Shown here: positions 55,829 to 64,000 of the stretch, in pieces
Layout: every line of letters starts with the position of its first letter
How positions within the stretch are numbered: position 1 is the first letter of the stretch
Translations under genes and position numbers: made by a program
Notes under the pieces: model-generated
Told to the model about the DNA's origin: nothing
What the model saw: only the letters and a program-made list of their open reading frames with translations
The model's database searches: none
Source of the DNA: Thelephora terrestris
Taxonomy: Eukaryota > Basidiomycota > Agaricomycetes > Thelephorales > Thelephoraceae
Length of the DNA stretch: 64,000 bases
Direction: 5' to 3'
Assembly (NCBI GenBank): GCA_015956445.1
Contig: WIUZ02000003.1
Location: forward strand, 2,542,001 to 2,606,000

Positions 55829-58089
55829 ATGGCCGCGCGAAAGCCGCTGCTCTTTTGGTCTGCCCTCGTTTCTTGCGTCTCTGTGGTGCTCGGAGGTGAT
55901 TCAGCCTGGAACGGAGTCACTCAAAAAGCGAACAATGGACTATCTTCACTTGGCACATCGCTGTTCACTCCCTTCTACGTCCCTCCTGGAGCGAGGGCTT
56001 ACGACTCGGCTTCTCCTCTGGTTTTGTACACCGGAGCTTGGGTGGAATCTTTCTCGTCCGCTTACGTTGAGAATACGCTCCATTCTTCGTCTCGGAAGGA
56101 CTCCTCGACTTTCTTTTCGTTCACTGGCACAGGAATCGAGTGGTTCGGAAATACGGGAGTTCGACACGGGATCGCCGACGTTTATGTCGATGGCGTGTTC
56201 ATTAGGGCCGTGGATACCTGGAACGACGTCTCGAGGAGACAACAACGATTGTTCTGGCAGTACGGCCTGACTCATGGACGACATAACATCAAGATCATCA
56301 ACAGCGGGAGGCGAAGGACCGGTTCCAGAGGTCACATCGTAGATGTCGATGCTTTTGTGGTCACCAATCCGGGCGAGGCAACGGTGACACAAAGAGATTC
56401 CCGCCCGCCATCGAAACCCGCTCTTCGACAGAACTCTGGTTGGACGCTGACCCAGGTTGGATCTACTGGGGTAAATGCCATGCAACTCGCCATCATCTCG
56501 GACTCGCATGCTCTGATCGTGGATAAAGTAGAACACAATCCCCTGGAGATCAACGGCCATCCTGCATGGGGAGCTTTATACAACCTTCACACTCATTCGA
56601 TCAAACCTCTTTCTATGCAATCCAACTCCTTCTGCGCTGGCGGCTCTTTCCTTGGTAATGGGACTATGCTTAACGTTGGCGGGAACCCTGTCGTCGAGGA
56701 TTTTACGTCTGCTACGGATTTCGGAGATGTGGACGGGATACAGGCTGTGCGACTTTTCCAACCCTGCGATTCCGAGGATGTGGACGCTTGTGATATCTTG
56801 GATGCCCCTTCCCAAACTCACTTGGCGAGCCCGCGTTGGTATACCACTGCGGTCCGGGTCTCGGATGGCAGCGTGATGATCATCGGGGGATCCGTCAAAG
56901 GCGGCTGGATGAACAATGCTACTGTCAACAACCCGACGATCGAGTACTATCCCCCCAAATCTATCTTGGGCTCTGACGCTCCTATCTATTCTGCGTTCCT
57001 GGCTTCTACGCTCAACTCAAATTTGTTCCCCGTTGCATTCTCTATCTCCAACGGTTACGTTTTCGTGGCGGCTAACAACGATGTGATGCTCTACGATTGG
57101 CGGGCAAACACTGAACGTCGACTTCCTCCCATTCCAAACGGCGTCCGCGTCACCTACCCTCTATCCGGAACGGCGCTTCTCCTCCCTCTTTCACCGGAGA
57201 CTGGATACACTTCTGAGATCCTTGTTTGTGGGGGTTCTTCGATCGATGACAACAGACCCAGTTGGGAGATATCCTCCCAAGAACCGGCTTCCGCTCAGTG
57301 TTCTAGGATCGCTCTCACGGAAGAAGGAATTACGCGCGGGTGGGAGGTAGAATATATGCCACAAGCCCGCGTGATGCCTGACGCCGTACTCCTTCCAGAT
57401 GGACAAATCGTAATCGTCAATGGAGCTGAGGCAGGGATCGCCGGGTATGGTAATGTCCAATCGCAAGTGGGAAAGTCCAACGCAGATAGGCCGACCCTCA
57501 CTCCCGTTTTGTACGCTCCACGAGCACCGCTTGGCCAGAGATTCTCTTCAGAGGGTATGCCGACGAGCGACATACCAAGAATGTATCATTCAGTTGCGAC
57601 CTTGACTCCAAACGGGGACATCATGATCGCGGGGAGCAACCCGAATCTGGATAGGAGCGAGATGATGTTTGGGACGGAGTACCGCGTTGAATGGTTGAAG
57701 CCTCCGTACATGACCCAAGAAAGGCCTGTAATTTTGGATGTGGGTGGCGGGGAGAAGAGGCTTGGGTTTGACAAGCAGATCGTGATAAGTGTGCAGCCTG
57801 TGTCTGGATCGTCCCTTCGGGGACGTGATGTTCAAGGTAACACACTCTCTAGCCCCTGTTCCCCACCCGCTGACCTGTTCAACTAGTCTCCCTGATGGAC
57901 CTCGGCTTCGTCACCCACGGTGTTCATGCCAATTCGCGTCTCGTTTACCTCGTCAATTCGGTCGATGACAATAAGATCACAGTCGTGGGACCTCCAAACG
58001 GGGAAATTTACCCGCCTGGACCTGGATGGATTTACGTCGTGGTTGATGGGATACCCAGTGTTGGTGTGAAAGTCATGGTAGGGAATTGA
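55829..58089 (+). CDS. Glyoxal oxidase-type copper radical oxidase (AA5_1, 736 aa)
   Basis: Secreted enzyme oxidising aldehydes to acids with release of H2O2, feeding peroxidases in lignocellulose decay. Two exons: 55829-57836 and 57887-58089, in phase. The start is ATG 55829, giving a signal peptide (LLFWSALVSCVSVVLG); the longer frame from 55733 lacks one. Residues ~30-190 form an N-terminal extension before the kelch-like propeller. Active-site features: NSFCAGG (Cys of the Tyr-Cys cofactor), ASPRWYTT (Tyr), RMYHSVA (Tyr and His) and THGVHANSR (His in the C-terminal domain). The long N-terminal domain sets it apart from classic Phanerochaete GLX and resembles the larger CRO subtypes. Confidence 0.93.
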
Positions 58090-58474
58090 GGAAGCCTGCT
58101 AGTGGATGGAGTGATTAATCAAGGTAATCACTTTTCTGTCCTTGGACGTGGCAAAGAAGTACTCAAGTCTCCCGCAGCATGTACCCTTTCACACGGGCCG
58201 AAAGCTATGGGTTCTGCGGCTTTGCCATGGTTTTTAGTTGCAACTTCTCTTGTTGTTTGGTCTCCTTTGCATACGACGTCTAGACTCACACACTCACTTA
58301 CCATAGTCTCAAAACTTGCTCAACCCACGCGTTGGAGCACATACTAACGTTCCGCCTTCGACAAGCTATCTGCAATGTTATACCCCCACTCTATGACGTA
58401 CAAACAAAAGTAAATGTATGATAAGTAAACAGCATGTGATGCACAAACACCGGGATATACGTTCTGAGGTCTGG
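58090..58474. other. Convergent intergenic region
   Basis: 3' flanks of the glyoxal oxidase and PNO1. The 81-aa frame at 58102-58347 is not supported. Confidence 0.4.
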
Positions 58475-59606
58475 CTATAGCGCACGCTGACGCATTCTAC
58501 TGCTGACTGTACGAAGACCGGCGTATACCTTGCCCGGCGGCGACCCAAGGATGAGAGACACGATGGCATCTCGGGCGACCTTGATGTTCTGGAACGAGCC
58601 AAGGATGTGAATTTTCCTAGTCCAAGTTTGGTGAGGGTCCATAATTTTGGGAGTCAAAGATTGAACGCACGTGTCTGCTAGGACGATCCGTGTCCTGCTC
58701 GCATTTTCGATGGTAAATTTTGTTTTCCCATCCTGACCAGCAATGCGACCTGTGAATGATGAGACATCCGGAATAGTCAAGCGCACAATGATTCAGGTAC
58801 CTATAGCACGAGCGAGGTGGTCGCCTTGCAGGGTTTTGACGTCCTTGATTTCGAAGGAGTCAAGGTAGAGATCGTCCAGCCGTAGGAGGGCGATTGAATC
58901 CTACAAGTTACAATAAGCAACCAGGCATCTGCAAAAGCAGCGGCGAAGAAGGAACCTACGTTGACTTCGAACCCAAGCGCATAGGCTTTGACGAAATCCG
59001 CACCTTTCTGGAGTGATCCAATTTCTTTTGTGTGTTTTGATGTCTGACAATCAAAATATGGGTACATGTGTGCGGAAACGAAAGAATAAAGTTTAAAATA
59101 TGTGCACTTACCCGGATCTCAACTGCTTTTCTTTGGATGTTCATCCTCACTTGGAGTCCCAGGATCTCGGTGAGCGGTCCAAAGATGTTGATCCAATCCT
59201 TTTTAAGCGGAGACATTCGGTGCGGTGGGATCGGTATCCGTCTCATTTCGGACCTTAGTGAGGCTTGGAGCGCTGGACCGCTCAAAGCTGGGAAAGAAGG
59301 CGCGGAAGACTGTGCCGGCACACTCGCAAAGGTGGGATCGGTGTCAATCATAACTTCATCGTCGTCCCCGACGCCCCCTGACTGGCCTTGCCCGACCCCC
59401 TCGTCTGTTTTGTCTGCTGCGGATGTCGTAGCTTGGGGTTCTGGACTGTAAACTTCCTGGTCGACCGGTGCCATCTCTTGATCTACCTCGACGCCAGTTT
59501 TCGCTGCTGTTGACTGGGAGATGGCAGCAGATTTCTTTTTTTGCAGCGACCTTCGGTTTTTGCGCTTGGGGGCAGAAGTACTCGGCTCTGAGTTGACTAC
59601 GACCAT
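58475..59606 (-). CDS. PNO1: Ribosome assembly factor Pno1/Dim2 (299 aa)
   Basis: KH-domain protein needed for 18S rRNA 3' processing and dimethylation in late 40S assembly. Five exons join in phase: 59606-59112, 59043-58960, 58900-58801, 58749-58671, 58616-58475. The N-terminus is lysine-rich then acidic; the conserved part reads [78 protein letters not shown] and [15 protein letters not shown], ending SSRMRQRAL. Start ATG 59606 chosen because upstream codons are unconserved. 179 bp from the divergent URI-like gene. Confidence 0.95.
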
Positions 59607-59785
59607 TTCGAACGATATTGTTTTTGCGGGGACGGAGAGGTTGGAAGGACGAAAATGTTTTTTTTTCGACGCGATCAAACGCAAAAAAGTTCCCGCTCCG
59701 CGAGCGTCTGATTGGAAGTACATGATCGAATCTCTCTTCCATCCACCACGATATTCCACAGAAATTCGACGACCCGAATTTTGTC

Positions 59786-62127
59786 ATGGATGATGACACA
59801 AACAAACGTAGCTCATCCTTGCGTCTTTTTTTCTCCTTGCCTGTGTGCTGATCGCTTTATTTTGCGACAGTGGTCAAGGACCTCTATGCAGCCGTGGAGG
59901 AGAAAAATGGAGGGAAGCTCACACCAGATCAAATCTCTCGAATCTCGTTAAAGCTGGGCCAACTGCTTGGGAACCCGGAGTCTCATGAAGTAACTCAGAA
60001 CGAGAAGGGTCAGGTTCGTCGCAGTTTATCTTATTTTCCTCTCCTATCGAGTGTTGTATCCGACGCGAACTGACGGTGGCATCTGCTAGATCCTGAACGA
60101 AGAAGGCTTACCGATGACTGAAATCACAGAGCAACTCGGATCTGAACATGACATTTCTTCGAGTATCATCACACCGTTCAGTGCAGATCTGCCCACTTGG
60201 ACGCTCTCGGAAGAGGGGAAGGTCCGCCGTCGTGCCGAACGGGAGCGGATCCTCGATGTGCTAGAGGCAGAAGAGCGTCTCGAAGAGGACCGAGACGCCG
60301 CCGAAGAGGAGCAGTCTCGCGCTGCCAAGAAGGAACGGCTCCAAGCCGCTCGCGAGATTCAGAAGGCGATGGGTCGTGCGCTTGTCAAGAACATCAAGGA
60401 TTTCAAGGCGAAAGAAGAGCAGACCAAGAATGCCCTTCTCGAGATCGACACAACGGTCTGTGCTGAGGGGTCGAAGCGTTTAAAGCCCAAGAAAAGCGTC
60501 AGTTTTGACCTGCCGCCAGAGGAGTCTCCTGTCTCTGCTGGTCCGCAACAAGACTGGGGTGACGTCACCCCTGCTCGACTTCAGTCGAAGCAGTCGTCAA
60601 ACCCTGATGCTTCTGGGCCTATGAAATTCCGAGTCGTGGAAAGGTTTCCTCGGAAGCTTCAGTTGGGGCCATCCTCAGGGGATTCTGACGACGAGTCCGA
60701 CCCTGAACCGGCTCCAGACAATGATGAGGATGAACCCACCCCCACAAATGTCGTTGAGTTTCATTCGGATGAGTCGACGGAGGACGGAGGAGACTTTGAG
60801 TTTCAAGAGGGGGAGACAGATCTCGACGCTGCTCAGCATCAACGGGAGATTGCGTTAGCTTATTATGAGAAGAGGGAGAAATTTGCAGCACAGGCTGCGG
60901 CCGCTTTCTCTTCCCACTCGCACGTCGAGGAAGATCCCTGGGACCGACCGGTTAGTCTTTGATTTCTCCCCTAGTAATGATGCCGGGAGCACTAATGCAT
61001 ACCCGTAGGAGGTTCCACTCGAAGCAAGTCTCACGGGTGATCGACCACGGCCAGCCATCTCCAAATTCAAAGCGGATCGAATAGTTTCTTCATCTACCTC
61101 CCTCGATGGTCTTGTCGTGCCTGCGTCTCAGTCCGCGCTCATGCGGGACACAGTCAAGCTGGGAAAACTCGACGGTGATCAGCTTGTTGGTGGTCCTGAG
61201 GATAGCGACGATGACCTGAAGGAGATCTTGGAACTTGTTAAGCAGGGAGAGGTGGAAAACATTGGGCCGAGCTTGCCGAATGGGCCATCTTCTCGGATGA
61301 TGGAGCAAGACTTTTCGTCCCTCCCACCGCCAAAGGTCAGGAACAAGGTATCGAGGTTTAAAGTGAACCGCGGCGGCGCTTCTCGGCCTACTGAAGAGAC
61401 AGAAGAGAGCACTTCTCTGTCAGACATCGAGCCTCCCACCCCTGTTGCCTCGAACGTCATGGAACGACGAGGGGTTCTCCGAATAGAACCAGACCAGTCG
61501 ACTCGCTCGGCCTCCCCGCCTTCCGTTCCTGATACCCCGTTAACAATTGCCGAGAGGTCATCGCCGAAGTTGCCTCCAGGAGATATACCAGTTGTCAGGG
61601 ATAATACACTATACACCCCAGTTTCGCGGAAACCCGCCAAGCTCGCTGAGACCTCGCAGTCAATCGTATCTACGGTTGATGCAACGATCCATGCCCCAGA
61701 AATTGTGCGCGAAAGGACTCCGAGGCCCCCGACGATGAAATCCCCTGCGGTGGTCGATTCCCCCCTATTCAAACCCCCTTCTCCCGACTTCCTCACACAT
61801 CCAGGCGCGTTTACCACACCTCCAATGATCATCGATTCTCCCGAGTTCCCCCCTCCCAGAGGCGTGACTTATATGCCTTCAATGATCATTGAGTCTCCGG
61901 ACTTCCCTCCTCCGAAAGAAGTTTCTCCATACCATGGGAGCTCAGCGGTAAACACTCCCACGCCACCTGTGGTTGGCCCTCCGTCTTTCCCCGTCGGACC
62001 GAGAAATCCCGGGCCCCCTCGTGTGATGTCGAGCCAGGTCGTCGAACGCTCTTCTACTGGGGCTAACCAGCAACGAGAGGGTGTACCTGGTAAGAAGTTC
62101 TCGAGGTTCGCTGCAGAACGCCGTTAA
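59786..62127 (+). CDS. URI/Bud27-like protein with DUF3835-type motifs (714 aa)
   Basis: Four exons join in phase: 59786-59807, 59871-60013, 60090-60950, 61009-62127. The N-terminus has the KDLYAAVEEKNG and helical segments, then a long charged coiled coil (KVRRRAERERILDVLEAEERLEEDRDAAEEE region), acidic tracts and two short basic motifs, KKSVSFDLP and NKVSRFKVNR, with a terminal GKKFSRFAAERR. The VSRFK-type motif repeats are typical of DUF3835/URI-related fungal proteins, which take part in RNA polymerase assembly and translation control. No clear prefoldin beta-hairpin can be read by eye, so the assignment is moderate. Two tandem MIIxSPxFPPP repeats lie near residues 600-640. Confidence 0.6.
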
Positions 62128-62416
62128 TTAGGTTCAAGGCCCAAATTTAACTTATAATGTAAACAAGTAGTTTCCCCTGTAGCATGCAAGTTAGGTCTCT
62201 GTTATTTATCTCTATGTATCGGTATCGCATTATTTATTGTATGTTGCTTTGACTATGTCTATCTGCTCGGACGAGGATGGGCCTGGATGGGCACCAGTGC
62301 TGGGATCGCGTTACTGCTGTGACCGTGTGACTTTTCCTACAACCAGTGCAAGACGGAAGGTGGGGGGTGCCGTCCAAGCATCACTCTTTCCCTCATCCCC
62401 CTGCATCTCATTCCAG

Positions 62417-63475
62417 ATGTTCGCCCGACTGGTGGCGGCTCGGCCAACGGTCTCGCTTGCCTCAACAGCAGCGGCGACATCTCCATACACAACAACACAC
62501 GTGGCGCATCAACACGTTCGCGCCTTTTCGTTTTTCTCATCCAAATCCGGAGGAGGTGGGGGAGGTAACGGGAACAAGCACAAATATTTCACGGCGAACT
62601 CGTCTTCGTCTCGGAGGTCGTCTCCGCCGAATGGGGCGAACGGGAGTGGTGGGAATGGGGGTGCGGCGTCGTCGAAACCGAAGATGGACGGGAACACGAC
62701 GACTACAGCCACCACTGTGAGGACGGCGTCCACGACAGAATCGGCCGATGCCACGACCACAGTAAAATCGCAACCTCCCAAAGACGCCACGAAAAAGACC
62801 GACTCTCCACCCTCTGTGACTTCGTCAACGTCAGCTTCGAATCCTGCTGCTGCTAGTGAAGAATGGACAGCGAACTTTCAACCGCAACCAATGCACGCCC
62901 CGCTAACCCAGAAAGACCTCGACCTCCACAGTTTCTTCTCAGGTCACAGACCTCTCCTCCTGCTCTCACAACCTTCTTCGAGTGTGTTCGAGTCTTGGCC
63001 GGACTTACGGCTTTCCAACAAACCTGACCCCGCGGCGTTCCAGCACCAATCCTTGTTAAACCAGCTGGGTGGTATTAATCTCGAAGACCCTCCTGAAGCG
63101 ACGCCAGAAGCGGACGCGGACGCTGCGAGGTTACTCAACCGCGCGTTGGTCGTGAACAGGCTGGGCGGTACCGTCTCTTGGGAGGAGACCTTGGCCAAAT
63201 TGGGCGTCGCTGAGGAGAGGATGAACTTTGCTGAGATGGGGATGGGAGCCCACGACGTCGTGGACAGCTCGATGATGAGTGGGTTCGATGCGTACATGGA
63301 CAGCACGAAGAGGAAGAAGAGAAAGAAGATGAAGAAGCACAAGCTGAAGAAGAGGAGAAGAGTGCGTTGACTTTGCCTTCTACCCCCTTCCGTCCTGGGG
63401 CTTCCTCTGACTGACACACCCCATCTTTCTTTCTTTCAGTTACAACGGTCGCAGAGGATTAAGATTGGCAGATAG
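62417..63475 (+). CDS. Mitochondrial small ribosomal subunit protein mS38 (326 aa)
   Basis: Two exons: 62417-63361 and 63440-63475, in phase. The start MFARLVAARPTVSL is a good mitochondrial presequence; the frame open from 62237 lacks this. A long Ser/Gly/Thr-rich disordered region follows. The signature is at the C-terminus: MDSTKRKKRKKMKKHKLKKRRR, split from LQRSQRIKIGR by the intron, which is the basic COX24/AURKAIP1 (mS38) motif bound to the mitoribosomal decoding region. Without the second exon the frame would end RRRVR. Other members are often shorter. Confidence 0.85.
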
Positions 63476-64000
63476 GCCTCGACCGTCACGTCCGCTTCCT
63501 GCATCACTACTCCACTAATCCCTTGTCCTCCCACGCCATCACATCACTTCGCCATCTCCTAGCGCTTAGAATCACATAAATCGCTTTCTGCTCCCTAGCT
63601 ATTGGCCGTCAGCGCCATGGACCTGGTTTGGTAAAATACCGCTGTTTTGTTCGAATGACTGAGTGTTCTCCCTTAGGCTGCTGAAAGCGAATGGGGGTGT
63701 GACCGATGATCGAGAGGGAAACGCCTGTAAACGCGGCCGGGACTCGGAGTGGAATGATTCATTTCGATCCCTGAGGATCTCCCGTAGAGGCGGTGGGAAC
63801 CTACAATACGTATAACGTATAGCCTACACGCGCTCAAGATGGTGCAGGGCTAGCCTCGGCGGTCCCGATATCAATGCCTCGCAATTGATTTGGCCAATTG
63901 CGTGGCTAGAGATCCAGGCAATGGGCTCCCTTTTCTCAGTGACATCCGCTTCCGGCATCACCACTTCCTCAATCCGCCAATCTCTCAATCCCTCTCCCAC
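63476..64000. other. Intergenic, no gene seen
   Basis: The block with ACTCCACTAATCC-like text near 63505 recurs degenerately at 63960-63990 (CGCTTCC...CATCACTAC versus CATCACCACTTCC), a possible short dispersed repeat. No coding sequence is supported. Confidence 0.35.

Noticed and set aside
1-64000. CRISPR arrays, bacterial operons or defence systems
   Set aside because: The window is eukaryotic: spliced genes, a nuclear tRNA and mitochondrial-targeted proteins; no regularly spaced identical repeats with unique spacers were seen.

Overview
The window comes from a filamentous basidiomycete, probably an Agaricomycete. The reasons are very intron-rich genes with short GT-AG introns (mostly 45-75 nt), compact gene spacing, and basidiomycete-typical families: an AA5 glyoxal oxidase, a DUF6533 membrane protein, an F-box/zinc protein and a single-pass membrane protein with cysteine-rich ectodomain. 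Genus cannot be given from sequence alone. Exon coordinates quoted for most genes were built by hand from splice signals and checked for reading phase; they are predictions without RNA support.

Left third (1-13.2 kb): a repeat island. It starts with two ~2-kb copies of one repeat-family gene lying tail to tail as an inverted repeat. The plus-strand copy carries three nonsense mutations, all C:G to T:A; the minus-strand copy is open. Then follow decayed gag-like and other retroelement remnants, minisatellites, several promoter-plus-leader segments, and one well-bounded LTR (11407-12150, minus orientation, TG...CA, primer-binding-like site) whose U3 has dense heat-shock-element-like and GTGAC/GTCAC arrays. 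Four GAGCACTG(T/C)GCTC-type palindromes sit next to it.

Middle (13.2-29.9 kb): a DUF6533 membrane protein, a Cys-rich single-pass membrane protein, tRNA-Asp(GUC), a peroxin-8-like gene, a calmodulin-like gene, the Rab GTPase YPT1, a membrane-anchored aspartic protease and a small zinc-ribbon protein. The calmodulin-like gene has four intact EF-hands but is split by a 1,198-bp element with 43-bp perfect terminal inverted repeats and a 7-bp target duplication; the element itself holds two further palindromic elements. This is the most striking structure in the window.

Right half (32-63.5 kb): ordinary, dense, well-conserved genes: a DOMON/cytochrome b561 protein, a PHD-finger protein with SUMO-interacting-like motifs, dihydrofolate synthase (FOL3), MSS51, an M13 metalloprotease, HIS3, ADE4, an F-box protein, an AlkB-type dioxygenase with CUE and GRF domains, an M24B X-prolyl peptidase, a glyoxal oxidase, PNO1, a URI/Bud27-like protein and mitoribosomal mS38. 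Several are divergent pairs sharing 100-200 bp promoters (MSS51/M13, ADE4/F-box, AlkB/M24B, PNO1/URI). HIS3 and ADE4, whose pathways meet at AICAR, are adjacent on one strand. Splicing oddities are frequent here: a start codon split by an intron (ADE4), an AT-AG intron (HIS3), and an 8-nt exon followed by a GC-AG intron (M13).
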